The translations under genes and the position numbers were made by a program. Positions 51,384 to 61,660 of a stretch of DNA of 64,000 nt are shown one piece after another (position 1 is the stretch's first letter; the number at the start of each line of letters is the position of its first letter). The DNA is taken from positions 6,495,501-6,559,500 of the forward strand of contig JAPFFF010000005.1 in NCBI GenBank assembly GCA_039105265.1, given 5' to 3'. The stretch comes from Tritrichomonas musculus. Its lineage: Eukaryota > Parabasalia > Tritrichomonadida > Tritrichomonadidae. Under the pieces are notes generated by a model, which ran no database searches, was not told the origin of the DNA, and was given only the letters and a program-made list of their open reading frames with translations.

Positions 51384-52169
51384 TTATTCATTTTTGACTT
51401 TTTCCTCTGATTGAACAACCATTCTTTTACGTCCAATTAAAGCTCTGCGAAGGAGAAATCCAAGGACTAATGAAATTGGGACAAGGGATTTAATCATATC
51501 TTCAAAATGAATTTGCTTCCAAAATATGTAGAAATAAAAGAAGAAAGCGCCTGTTGCAACAACAAAAGCTAAAGAGAAAACTGCATCGATAAAATTGTGT
51601 GGGAAGTAGCCAAAATTAATTCCGTTAGCTATCAAAAGAATAATTAATATTCCGAGAGGTGCAAGCATTAACAAATTAAAAACTTTTGTAACAATAAATT
51701 TTGGAGTTGGAGGTGATGGTTGGAAATCCCATTCAACGTCGGTAAAATTATCGACAACTTCATTGTTGGCTAAAAAGTTGACTGTTCCAACTTTCCAAAA
51801 TAATGGTTTTTCAAGTTCATGATCTGCAACCATAAGGCTAAGGCTATAATTTCCTGAATGTTTGAAAAGTTTTTTAAGCTTGATTGGTGTAAAGCTGTAT
51901 GTAAGCTCCTTTGCATTATTAAATTGAAAGGTAGATGATAGAGTATGTGGTCCGAGTTCAAGAGCGCATGCGGTATTTTTAGGGGCTGTCTTGAATTTTG
52001 TGGGTAATGTTAAAGAAAGCGTTTCATTTTCTGAAAGTTTAATTGTTGTTGTTTCTCCAACGTTCAATTCTTGTTCTGAAACAACAAAGCTTCCCTGTTT
52101 TATTTTGATTTTTAAATTGGTAATAAAATCGTTCGCTGAAAAGATAGAAATGATAAAGAAAGCAAGCAT
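51384..52169 (-). CDS. SWP1: Oligosaccharyltransferase subunit, ribophorin II / SWP1-like
   Basis: A 261-aa protein with an N-terminal signal (MLAFFIISIFSA), a lumenal beta-rich domain (about 13-150) and three C-terminal membrane helices (about 163-183, 195-217, 226-241) before a basic cytosolic tail. The junction EWDFQPSPPTPKFIV then FNLLMLAPLGILIILL matches the conserved C-terminus of ribophorin II/SWP1. That protein is a non-catalytic subunit of the ER complex that transfers glycans to Asn. The protein is much shorter than human ribophorin II (about 630 aa) and close in size to yeast Swp1p (286 aa). A GTCCACTTTTTCAC motif lies on the opposite strand about 40-60 nt upstream of the ATG. The family call is by motif and topology. 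Confidence 0.75.
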   Translation of the reverse strand: MLAFFIISIFSANDFITNLKIKIKQGSFVVSEQELNVGETTTIKLSENETLSLTLPTKFKTAPKNTACALELGPHTLSSTFQFNNAKELTYSFTPIKLKKLFKHSGNYSLSLMVADHELEKPLFWKVGTVNFLANNEVVDNFTDVEWDFQPSPPTPKFIVTKVFNLLMLAPLGILIILLIANGINFGYFPHNFIDAVFSLAFVVATGAFFFYFYIFWKQIHFEDMIKSLVPISLVLGFLLRRALIGRKRMVVQSEEKVKNE

Positions 52170-53156
52170 TTTTGCTGTTTGCTTATTGAATTTGTTGTAT
52201 TTGGTTGGTCCACTTTTTCACTTATGATAGAATCCTATAAATCTTAAAATGCAATTTACCTTCTCATTCACTCTTTGATTTTGCATGTAATCCATCTTAG
52301 GTATAATGTGATCAAATGAAACTTTTTTTTTTTATGAATGAGAAAAAAAAATGCAATCAAATTTAATTAGATTTTTACATATATTTACCAAAAGTCTTTA
52401 TTTTTAGCAAGAATAATATCATAATAATGTTTGCAGCGTTGATATTCTTGATTTAATTGAATAGATATATGCTCTTTTCTAAAAAGATAAAAATAATATT
52501 TTCTTATTATTTATCAGCAAATATAATTAAATATGGCTTATGATATTAAAACCAAGTATATTCAAATGATATTGAAATCTATTCTTTTTAATCTATTTTA
52601 ATTCGAATGCATCTCTTTGAGCGCCATTTGTTTTAAACTCATTCGCAAATGCAAATCTGTATCAATTTCATTCTATTCTATTAAAATTGATACAATTTTT
52701 ATGCATTATAGACTTTTATAAAAAATAATCAATAATAAAATATGCTTTTCAGAACTTATGCCCGTCCATATATTTTCTTTTTTATCTATAGATATCAGTT
52801 ATTTTTGATGAAATATCTGATTTCAAAGTAACATTCTAATTATAATGTTAATCTTTTGTTAGAAGAATGCATTTTTTTATGCATATTCTTTAATTGAAGT
52901 AAAATATTCTGTTTCTTCATCTAAATACTTTCTTTATATTGGCTTGTGTTATCATATATGGTTATCATCACTTGCTACACATGAAATACTTCTCTAGCAC
53001 TTTTGGTGAATCATTTTATATATGTATTTTAACGTGTTATATATACATGCATTTTTATGAATAAGAAATTAAATCATGAAAGCATCAAATTTGTAACGAA
53101 TGAAAAAATTGAAAAAGTTTTAAAATTTTCCATTCAATTATATCCAGCCATTTAAA
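52170..53156. other. Divergent intergenic region, no gene seen
   Basis: About 1 kb of AT-rich DNA between the ribophorin II-like and RING-like genes. No ORF, structured RNA or repeat is supported. Confidence 0.5.
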
Positions 53157-54791
53157 ATGAAGAATAGTAAGTCTTTTTCAACAAAGCTTTCTGAAGCTTT
53201 GAAAAATGATGAGGAGGCAATAAAAGATTCAAATCTTATCAACGAAGCAGTTCAATATGAATTTTACAGAGAAGCTAGTCAATTAATAATTAAAGACTTT
53301 CCGTCTCGTATTCCTATTTTACAAATTCTATTAAACAGAATTTATATTCCTATAGAAAATAATCAAGAAGATTTTTATTCTCTCATTCTCACTTTTATCC
53401 TTCAATTCGATAGAAGAGAAATTGATTTTAATGGTAACTCTTATTTTATAAAACACATTCCTCCAGCAAATATTAATTTTGCTTTAGTGATCTCAATTTA
53501 CAATGGCCGCTATTATAAAACAATAGATATTAATTCTCAAATTTCGCATTATATTCCAAATTCGTTAAAATTTAAATTTAACTCTGAGTTTTTATCTGTT
53601 AAAGTTTTGCAAGTTCAATTTTTCGATTTCTTAAATGAGAAATCAGTAAAGTTGCATTTAAAGCAAGCGAAGCCAAGTCAGGAATTTATTTTTGCTGAAG
53701 ACAGAGGAAATATGTGTACAGAATCAAAAAAAATATCCAATATTTGCATAGACTATTGTAATTCAAAAAATGACGATCAATTTTTCAACAGTATTTGTTC
53801 ATTATTAGATAATCTCTTAACAATGTTTTCAAATGTTATTGAGAAAGGTAAAAATCACTCTATTTCAATGATAGCTCGTGAAAGTTCTAATTTGTTTGTA
53901 AATGGAATTTCAAAAGTCGCTAAAAAAGTTTCTGAATTATATATATCTAAAGCGATAAATTCTAACTCTGATTCTATTTCTGCAATTTTGCAAAGCATTC
54001 AAGACAACATTCTTCAAAAATTATCTGTTAATTATCAAGAAGCTATTATTCTTGCTGAACTGATTGCAATTCTATATAAAAAGCAAGATAAACCTGGTAG
54101 TTATGAAAAATATGCACAAATACTAACAAACTTCAATACTCAGATTCTTAAATTTGAAAAAAATTTCCGTGAAGATAAGCAATTCAAAACAAAATATAAT
54201 ATATGTATTAGCTACCCAAAGAAAAGAAATGATTTTCTGCATGATCCAAAAACTGAAACGTCCAAGTCTTTGATTCAGCTCGGAAAATCATTAAAGTATG
54301 TTAATTATATTACAGAAGCATCTTTTGTCGATAGCGTAATGCATTTAGAGCGATATGAAGTTGTAGATGGAATGATTGAAGCGGAGGTTATTCAAAAACT
54401 TGAGCAACAAGCAAATGATAGATTCAATCATCACTTCTCTATTAGTGAAAAAATCACGAAATTTTTGAAAGAAATGAAAACTTTTTCCTTTATTGATTAT
54501 CCATTGCAAAATTTTGTATTTGATGATGATTTTCCAAGGTATCAATTTCATGAATCTTTACAATTAGGAAATGCTACAATTGAAGATATTCATCAAATAT
54601 TCATGCAGAAAATTGATTTGAAATCAATACTTCCGCTATCTGTCCTTTCAACTAAAATACCAAAATGTCTAATATGCAAGAAGTTTCCTGTTCAGCGAAT
54701 ATGTGAACACTGTGGTAAATTTGTAACTTGCCAAAAATGTGCCTCTAAAGGATGTCCAATTTGTCAAAATCAACTTCCATCTCTTTCTTAA
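53157..54791 (+). CDS. Hypothetical protein with C-terminal RING-like zinc finger
   Basis: A 544-aa protein starting at an ATG preceded by a short AT-rich leader. Most of it (about 1-495) is helical with no recognised domain. The last 45 residues hold a Cys-rich cluster: CLICKKF, RICEHCGKF, VTCQKCASKG, CPICQNQ. The pairs CxxC...C.HC...CxxC...CPIC fit a RING-type cross-brace zinc finger, suggesting an E3 ubiquitin ligase or an adaptor. Spacing is compact and slightly non-standard, with His replaced or displaced relative to C3HC4. Terminal RINGs occur in many unrelated scaffolds, so the substrate and pathway cannot be told. Confidence 0.7.
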   Translation: MKNSKSFSTKLSEALKNDEEAIKDSNLINEAVQYEFYREASQLIIKDFPSRIPILQILLNRIYIPIENNQEDFYSLILTFILQFDRREIDFNGNSYFIKHIPPANINFALVISIYNGRYYKTIDINSQISHYIPNSLKFKFNSEFLSVKVLQVQFFDFLNEKSVKLHLKQAKPSQEFIFAEDRGNMCTESKKISNICIDYCNSKNDDQFFNSICSLLDNLLTMFSNVIEKGKNHSISMIARESSNLFVNGISKVAKKVSELYISKAINSNSDSISAILQSIQDNILQKLSVNYQEAIILAELIAILYKKQDKPGSYEKYAQILTNFNTQILKFEKNFREDKQFKTKYNICISYPKKRNDFLHDPKTETSKSLIQLGKSLKYVNYITEASFVDSVMHLERYEVVDGMIEAEVIQKLEQQANDRFNHHFSISEKITKFLKEMKTFSFIDYPLQNFVFDDDFPRYQFHESLQLGNATIEDIHQIFMQKIDLKSILPLSVLSTKIPKCLICKKFPVQRICEHCGKFVTCQKCASKGCPICQNQLPSLS

Positions 54792-55212
54792 ATCGTATTT
54801 TGTAAATTAATAAATCAAATATTTCGAGTTCTTAATATCACAACTGCTAATGTTTTTAATTTCTTTGGTTTTGATGTTTTTGAAGATTATGAAAACACAA
54901 TTTAGATCTTTTTAAAAAATTCTGACAACTTATTCAATTTTTTATGTATAAAAAAAAAATTTGAATAATTATTTTCTGATGAACGTGATAATTCAATACT
55001 TAAGGATTTTTATCTGTTGATCGCTATTCAATTTATTCTGAAATGGTTATTTGTTTTAATGTAGGTAATATTCTATTTAAGTTTCCTAATATCATAACAA
55101 TCAATAATAAGGAAAGAAAATTTAATTTCATATCATTTTGATCGATAAAATAGAATTCAATTTTGAGTATTAAAAACCAACGGTGAAAATTTTCAATTTA
55201 TTTTGTTTTTTC
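54792..55212. other. Intergenic AT-rich DNA
   Basis: Presumed 3' flank of the RING-like gene and promoter of the TBC-TLD gene. Nothing else is seen. Confidence 0.5.
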
Positions 55213-56868
55213 ATGGCATCAGACGATATTCTCGATGATTTCGATATAATTGATGAAAACGAACTAAAGGATTCTATTAATCAATCGCTTTATAATATTC
55301 AAAATCATGAAACAGATGATATTAAATCACCACATTTTAACATATGGGTTGATGAAGAGCAAAATCGATTATTAAGGATTTCTAAAGTACAATCAACAAC
55401 AGAAAGAAATCATTTATATAAAGAAGTTGTTTGGAAAGGAATTTACAGTCCGCTTAGACCTGAAATTTATATGTTTTTGTCAGGGGGCCTTCATCTCTCA
55501 CATAATATTGGTGATGTTTGGGAAGATATTGTTAAAATCAAATCAAAACCAGCTTATGAAAGAGTAATTGCGACTTTTGGATTTCCTGATTACGAACTTT
55601 ATATGCCAAATGAATCTCTCCAAGATTTTTTGACAGTAATCAAAAATCAAAATCCAGAAATTGAATTTTCACCAATGATTCCTAGTGTTGCCGCTTTACT
55701 TCGTTTATATTTGGATCCATCTAAAGCGTACAATTGCTTACAAGCAATGATTAATAATGGTAATAAATATTTTACACATAAAAAGCAAGATTTTGCCAAT
55801 ACATTAAAAGCAATTGAATACATTGTTATTAACTTCTCAAAAAAATTGTCAGATTTTTCCAAATCATTGAAATTAAATATTTCAGATGTTTCATTGTTTA
55901 TTATTCCACTTCTATTTACAACTAGGGTTGACAAAAACTTTGCTTTAACAATTTTTGATGCGTTTGTATATGAAGGAAGAAAAGTTTTAGTTAAATATAT
56001 GGTTGGTATACTTATGACTCTCCAGAGAAAGTTATTGAGGACAGAATCAGCTGAGGAATTTATGAGTGTTATTATTCGTTACATTACAAATCTCTATAAG
56101 CCACAAGAATTGGATGAATTAGCCGAATTGTCTTTCACTTTGCATACATCAAAGAAAAAGAAAATGGCTTATTATGAAAGAAAAGCCGAAACCGAAGTAA
56201 ATGATTTAAATTATAAGATAACAAATATTTTACCTACAATTGAAGAATTTGGTGCCTTTCGTGAATTTTCTCAATTGACATCAGCAACTGCAGGATCATT
56301 AACATATATGGGTGACAGAAGATCGAAAAATCGAGTCTCGATCAAGCAAATGATGAACTCAAATTCTACTCATAATGGTAAATTGCTTACTGGAACTCAA
56401 TTTGATGCTATACGATCTAAATTCCCCACAAAATTCCGTCATCTTGATGCTTATCCTTTATTCTTGATGTCAGTTGATGGTGCATCAATGACCAAACTGA
56501 TTCAAAAATCAGAAGATTATGCTCCATGTATGATTGTGATTGTTACGCCTATAAAAACAATTGGTGCAGTTTTATCGGATGCGCCATCGCTTCAATATCG
56601 TGGTCGTTATTACGGTTCTGCTATGACATGTGTTTTTGATATAAATGAAGGCAAAGTTTACAAAGGAACTTTGAAAAATGATTATTTTATTTCAGTCTCA
56701 AATACTTCTTTTTGTGTTGGTGGTGGTGATGGAATAGCAATATACTTAAATAATAATTTTGAAACTGTTTTAAGTGCCTCTTGTGAAACGTTCAATTCTC
56801 CTCCCTTTTTTGATGAAGATCAATACGTCAAAGTTGATAATATTGAACTATACAAGCTAGCTCCCTGA
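55213..56868 (+). CDS. TBC-TLD protein, TBC1D24-like
   Basis: A 551-aa protein. The frame is open from a GTG at 55183, but the ATG at 55213 (MASDDILDDFD) directly follows TTTTTTC and is the first ATG. Residues about 65-300 resemble a Rab-GAP TBC domain (WKGIYSPLRPEIYMFLSGG, the FxxxxxDPSKAYN region, then a helical half with YMVGILMTLQRKLL). I do not see the canonical IxxDxxR and YxQ finger motifs clearly, so GAP activity may be absent. Residues about 385-551 form a TLD domain (GTQFDAIRSKFP, YPLFLMSVDGAS, IGAVLSDAP, FCVGGGDGIAIYLNNNF, then SCETFNSPPF and an IELYKL end). A TBC plus TLD order is that of TBC1D24/Skywalker, linked to vesicle traffic and V-ATPase regulation by TLD proteins. Confidence 0.85.
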   Translation: MASDDILDDFDIIDENELKDSINQSLYNIQNHETDDIKSPHFNIWVDEEQNRLLRISKVQSTTERNHLYKEVVWKGIYSPLRPEIYMFLSGGLHLSHNIGDVWEDIVKIKSKPAYERVIATFGFPDYELYMPNESLQDFLTVIKNQNPEIEFSPMIPSVAALLRLYLDPSKAYNCLQAMINNGNKYFTHKKQDFANTLKAIEYIVINFSKKLSDFSKSLKLNISDVSLFIIPLLFTTRVDKNFALTIFDAFVYEGRKVLVKYMVGILMTLQRKLLRTESAEEFMSVIIRYITNLYKPQELDELAELSFTLHTSKKKKMAYYERKAETEVNDLNYKITNILPTIEEFGAFREFSQLTSATAGSLTYMGDRRSKNRVSIKQMMNSNSTHNGKLLTGTQFDAIRSKFPTKFRHLDAYPLFLMSVDGASMTKLIQKSEDYAPCMIVIVTPIKTIGAVLSDAPSLQYRGRYYGSAMTCVFDINEGKVYKGTLKNDYFISVSNTSFCVGGGDGIAIYLNNNFETVLSASCETFNSPPFFDEDQYVKVDNIELYKLAP

Positions 56869-57119
56869 GAAAAGCAAAAATTGTATGATTTAAATTAGCA
56901 AATATTGAAATAAGCTTTGTTGTTTTATTCCGAAATGAAGGTTGTATTATTATTATATAAATATTTTTTATGTTTTTACACCAACTGAATTAATTTTATT
57001 ATTGATCTCAAACAAAAATTGTTTTGTTCATAAAAAGATTCCATTTTAGATAGTCATCCTTTTGTTTTGGAAAAGATGGCATTTTACCCCAGTATATTTT
57101 TTATATTTTTTGATGTTGA

Positions 57120-58746
57120 ATGGAAAAAGGAAGTGCTGGTATCAATTTGTCGAAATTGAGACCTTTTATTCGCGATAAACCAGAAATGGCGAAACTTACA
57201 AATGAAGATGTTTTAATCATTTTTATATTATCATGTGTTTCTTTGATAATTCATTTCTGGAATTTTCAACATCCTTCAACTGTGGTTTTTGATGAAATTT
57301 ATTTCGGAAATTTTACCAATTTTTATATTCATCATCAATTTTTTTTTTTGATATTCATCCTCTTGCTAAATTTATTATAACTTTATTTGCTTATTTGTTA
57401 GAATACGATGGTGATATTCAATTTTCTAATATCTATGGTCATGATTATTCAAGTGTTGGCTACATTTCACTTCGTATTACTCAAATCATTTTTAGTTCTT
57501 TAATTTCACCACTTATTTATTTATCTTTTCGATTTTCTTCATTCTCTATAATTGCCTCCATTATTTCATCCTCATTTATTCTTTTTGATACTTCATTTTT
57601 ATGTGAAGGGAAGTTTTTATTAACTGATGGAATTTTAAATTTTTTTGTTTCATTATGTATTTGTTGTATTAATTATTGGTTATCTATTGATCAAAAATGT
57701 ATTCATTCCGATATTATTATGTATATCACATCTTTGTTTTTTAGGTTGCTCTTTTTCTGTCAAATATACTTCTTTTTCACTTTGTTTTGTTATTGGGTTT
57801 ACGCAGATAATTAAAATCATTGATTATTATAATTATATTTTTAATGAAGAGGTCTATCGCCAGATTTGTATCAGAGCCGTAGAACTCATTCTGCCAGCTA
57901 TTATTTTACATATTTTATTATGGATGATACATCTTATATTAATTCCATATTCAACATTTAGTACATCAAAATACGACATTGGCAATTGTAATCAACTAAA
58001 CTTAACAAATCTTACTTCATTTTGTGATAACTTTGATAGTGATATAAAAACACCTGTAAATGATGATTGTTTAGATAAATCGCCATTTATACAATCTCCA
58101 TTATTAATTAATCTGGTATTTACCACAATATTATTAATTCAATAACATGATGAATTATCAGCCGCATAACTCAATGTCAAGACCAAAAGATTGGCCTCTT
58201 CTAAGAGATGTTTTTGTAACTTTCTGGAAAGAAGGAAACAGTGAAATTGAATGTATTGGAAACATTTTTGTTTATTATTTCTCTTTTTTTGGAGTTTTTC
58301 TGATTTTAATTTATGGAATTATTTTATTATTTGCCGTTTTTAAAGAAAAAAGTCAAAATCGATTCACCAATCATATGTGGATAAAGGCAATGAGATTTTT
58401 TGTCGGTTATTTGACCTCTTATTTACCATTCTTTCTTGTTCCAAGAACTCTTTATCTTTGCCATTATCTCATCTCATTAATGTTCGCAGCAATGTTCTTT
58501 GGAGCGTCAGTTGATTTGTTTTTACCTCCATTTGCAAAGGGAATTGTCTGTGTTGTTATTTTGGTTGCTATTGTGTTTGGATTCATTTTTTGGTCACCTC
58601 TTGTTTATGGGACAGTTTTGACTAATGATGAAAAAAAATTGAGAAATTGGACCGATGCATGGATTCATGGAAACAAAGGAAGAGATAAATGGGTTAAATA
58701 TATGAAGGTGCAATTTGAAATGATTAAAAAACAAATGAATTTGTGA
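57120..58746 (+). pseudogene. Protein O-mannosyltransferase (PMT, GT39), frame broken at about three points
   Basis: Four partly overlapping ORFs (57120-57380, 57395-57814, 57645-58145, 58147-58746) read in order as one multi-pass PMT. First TM plus VVFDEIYFGNF carries the Asp-Glu active-site block. FDIHPLAKFI follows in another frame. Then CEGKFLLTDGILNFF, LGCSFSVKYTSF and finally SRPKDWPLLRDVFVTFW with the C-terminal four-TM block (FLVPRTLYLCHYLISLMF). Two of the three frame changes fall in T runs (57339-57349, eleven Ts; 57737-57742), the third near 58140. The lumenal loop is short and lacks MIR domains. PMT transfers mannose from dolichol-P-mannose to Ser/Thr in the ER. It is either a young pseudogene or a gene hit by homopolymer indels in the assembly. 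Confidence 0.8.
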
Positions 58747-59033
58747 AAACCTTTTCATGTTATTAAATCATGTAATGCTTTTAAGGTAATTATAAGAAAA
58801 TATATTAAACAGCAATTTTCTTTTCACTATTGATTTGTTATTTATATTCTTCATTATTTTTTTATTATTATTAGAATTTAATTCAAACATTTTAATATTA
58901 ATCTGTACTTTTGTGTAAAAAATGAGTATAGTTATTTTAATTTTGGTGTTTTGTAATTGTTGATTGAAAAGAAACAATTTTCGTTTATTAATTAAACAAA
59001 ATGATAAGATCTGTAATATTGCTGCACATTTAC

Positions 59034-59975
59034 TTAAGTATAGCCCCAGAGTTTACCTTTAGAAGTATTTAAAACAGTAACTGAAGGGTTCCTCTCAACT
59101 TCATCTACAATCTTATCCCAAAACTTTGACATTGGATTACTGTCACTTAGAGAAAAATCAGAAGAATTTTTAAACTCGCCTTTTTGTGATCTTTTAATAT
59201 TTCTAACAACTTCGTTTGAACATTCGCGGATTTGTTTACTTGTTCTTTGATTATATGCTATGATGGCCAATAAAAGTAAGGATAAAAAGATTGTAATTGT
59301 AAAAAGAAGGAGTATATATCTATTTTCGTTGAAAATCATTTGTACTTTACACTTATTACTTAAAATTGGATTTTGTGATCTAAAGCTATCAGGTCTGAGA
59401 TATAAAATTCTGTATTCTGAATCGTATCCATAATTTTCAAGTAAAATAATTGAATTTGAGTAACTTTTTTCATTAGCAAAAATATGAGACAAATTAGTAA
59501 ATGTAATTATTCTGCCTTCGCAATTTTTTTGGAGACTAGATGCTATAAATTTGCACATTTTGGTAAATAACCGTATATCTTGAGATCCGTATTTTCCATT
59601 ATTTGCAATACAAACTCCTCCCTTTAGTGAATAGCCTTTGTCACAAGATAATTTACCATTTAAACATTTTCCATTTCGAGGGCATGGCCTGCATTTCTGA
59701 GTTATCTCATCACCTTCACAAAAGATTAAGCTATTGTCGTAGATAAAACTAAGATAAAAAAAGATTGAAAGGCAAATTATTAGAGAGATTGTTATAAAAG
59801 AAGCTAAATTACAAAATGAATATGAGTTTTTGTTTTTGATTGATTTAGTAGGAGTAGGTGAACGAGATTTTTGAACTGGGGTAATAAGTTGTAAACGATT
59901 TTGTCTCCTTTCTTGCTTAGTTTTTCTGAGAAAAGGATTTAAAGGTGGAGTTTCTGTCTTTATTCTATTACTCAT
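59034..59975 (-). CDS. Man1/Src1/Heh-type inner nuclear membrane protein (MSC domain)
   Basis: A 313-aa protein. A basic N-terminal tail (about 1-50, many Lys/Arg and SPTPTKS) is followed by TM1 (about 56-79). The lumenal segment holds a Cys cluster (C86, C95, C98, C104, C111, C122) of the form FCEG...CRPCPRNGKCLNGKLSC, the hallmark of the Man1-Src1p-C-terminal domain. TM2 is at about 220-241. A C-terminal helix FWDKIVDEVERNPSV and a closing KLWGY resemble the winged-helix end of the MSC domain. No LEM/HeH motif is visible at the N-terminus. These proteins tether chromatin to the nuclear envelope and recruit ESCRT-III. The call is by Cys pattern and topology; a CCGGTCACTTTTTT-like motif sits upstream on the opposite strand. 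Confidence 0.7.
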   Translation of the reverse strand: MSNRIKTETPPLNPFLRKTKQERRQNRLQLITPVQKSRSPTPTKSIKNKNSYSFCNLASFITISLIICLSIFFYLSFIYDNSLIFCEGDEITQKCRPCPRNGKCLNGKLSCDKGYSLKGGVCIANNGKYGSQDIRLFTKMCKFIASSLQKNCEGRIITFTNLSHIFANEKSYSNSIILLENYGYDSEYRILYLRPDSFRSQNPILSNKCKVQMIFNENRYILLLFTITIFLSLLLLAIIAYNQRTSKQIRECSNEVVRNIKRSQKGEFKNSSDFSLSDSNPMSKFWDKIVDEVERNPSVTVLNTSKGKLWGYT

Positions 59976-60340
59976 TTTGAATCATTTAATTTTTTTATAA
60001 ACGGTCACTTTTTTCTTTCAAAACTATTGAATGTTTTACAAGTGAATTAGGAAAGAAAAAACAATGTACTAGTGTCATAAATTATATTGCTTCTATATTC
60101 ATCAATGATGGGTTTTGTTAACATGACAAAAAATTATTATTTTAGCATCACTCCAATTTTTCAAAATTGAAAATAAAATAGCATCGAGATTTGAATTTTA
60201 TTGTTTTTCACCATGTTTATAAGCATTTTTCTAGAATAAATCTTTAAAAGAATATATTGATATATGAATGTAATATAATTTTATCATATATTAGCAAACA
60301 TTTAGAATATTTCATAAAAAAAATTCAATAAAAACAAAAG
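59976..60340. other. Intergenic AT-rich DNA
   Basis: Carries a GGTCACTTTTTTC motif at about 60003. No other feature is seen. Confidence 0.5.
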
Positions 60341-61660
60341 TTAAGATTGATCAAAAATTGAACTATCACGAATGACTCTGTGTGGATTTAAATCTGAGTT
60401 TGGTTCAATTGGAATACCAAATATCGTGTATTTCATTTGTTCAGGTTTTGCAAGTGGTGCTGGAGAAGGTTTTTGTATCCAATCTGGTAATTTTTTGGAA
60501 GATAATGAAAAGGAAGAATTTGGTGGTTCCAATGCTTCTGGTGGTTTTGGAGGAGTTGGAATCAAATCTCGGTTCATTTGAAGGAAGAAGTGAGGGAAAT
60601 AAGGACCAAAGGAACAACCATCTAATAGTTTTATCTCATTTTCATTATTTTTATCATTTTCTTCTTTAGCTTCATTATTTTCGTTGGTTTGTTTATTATT
60701 TTCATTTGTTCCATTCTTATCATTGTTTTCATTATCGCTACTATGACTGTTATTATCGTTATCACTATTTTTGTTGTTATTTTGGCCGGTATTAAAATTA
60801 TTATTGTTGTTGTTATTGTTATTATTGGAATCAATGGAGCCATTACCAGTACTATTAGTTTCATTATTTTTAGAATTTTTACTCTGTTCTTTGCTTGTTG
60901 CTTTTTCATTAGTTTCATTGGTTACTTGATTTGTTTCATTAGTAGTATATGTTTGATTATCTTCGTTTGTATTTTTATCATTTTTAGTGGAATTTTCTTT
61001 TTTTCTTTTGATTTCAAGCTGTTCTTCAATTAAAGTATCTGCTTCATATACATCATGGCAAAGAGGACAGTAACTTCGAGCCGGTGCCTTAGAAACTCTC
61101 ATTGATGATCCAAATGGGAGTAAGTTTTGGCCATTACAAAGAAACCTTGGGCATGTTCCAAATATACCTGCTTCAAATTTTCTTCTCATAATTTGAAGAC
61201 CTTTTGTGCTTTGGATGAAGCGTGAGTGAATTACATTATATGCATCGATACAAGTTTGTTCTATATTTGCAGGAAGTTCTTCCTTTGGTTTAACATCGTT
61301 ATTGCCAATCGCAGAATTGTTATTATCATTTCCAGTTTTTTGATTCAAATCAAGATTGGTGTTTTCCCCACCATTATTCGCGTTTTCTTTTTGTGAAGAA
61401 GCAATACTCTTAGTTGAATCTAAATTTATTTCGCCTTTAAGTACTTTCAAAGCAGTGAAGAAATTAGGAATCATTTCTGGGATTCCAAAAAGATTGAAGT
61501 TATCGTTTATATAAGAATCGTCAACTACAGCAAGCCAATTATGATCAGACGTGTATTGATTAATAAAATCAGACTGTGATGAAGTATCTTTTGTTTTTGG
61601 AAAATGCGAATGATTTGGATTTGCATGAGTTATTTCAGTAACTTGTCCAAAATGCTCCAT
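60341..61660 (-). CDS. CKB1: Casein kinase II regulatory subunit beta with large Asn-rich insert
   Basis: A 439-aa protein, versus about 215 for usual CK2 beta. Conserved blocks are in order: INDNFNLFGIPEMIPNFFTA (about 51-70), then AYNVIHSRFIQSTKGLQIMR (140-159), and the zinc-binding cysteines C170, C175, C198 and C201 in GTCPRFLC...SYCPLCHDVYEAD. After a 138-residue insert (about 207-344, Asn/Thr/Glu/Lys-rich with a run of Asn) comes DGCSFGPYFPHFFLQM (about 347-362). The zinc finger and dimer interface are thus kept, while the insert falls between the zinc module and the C-terminal catalytic-subunit-binding part. A smaller Asn-rich insert occupies about 80-128. It forms the tetrameric CK2 holoenzyme with alpha subunits. 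Confidence 0.92.
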   Translation of the reverse strand: MEHFGQVTEITHANPNHSHFPKTKDTSSQSDFINQYTSDHNWLAVVDDSYINDNFNLFGIPEMIPNFFTALKVLKGEINLDSTKSIASSQKENANNGGENTNLDLNQKTGNDNNNSAIGNNDVKPKEELPANIEQTCIDAYNVIHSRFIQSTKGLQIMRRKFEAGIFGTCPRFLCNGQNLLPFGSSMRVSKAPARSYCPLCHDVYEADTLIEEQLEIKRKKENSTKNDKNTNEDNQTYTTNETNQVTNETNEKATSKEQSKNSKNNETNSTGNGSIDSNNNNNNNNNNFNTGQNNNKNSDNDNNSHSSDNENNDKNGTNENNKQTNENNEAKEENDKNNENEIKLLDGCSFGPYFPHFFLQMNRDLIPTPPKPPEALEPPNSSFSLSSKKLPDWIQKPSPAPLAKPEQMKYTIFGIPIEPNSDLNPHRVIRDSSIFDQS

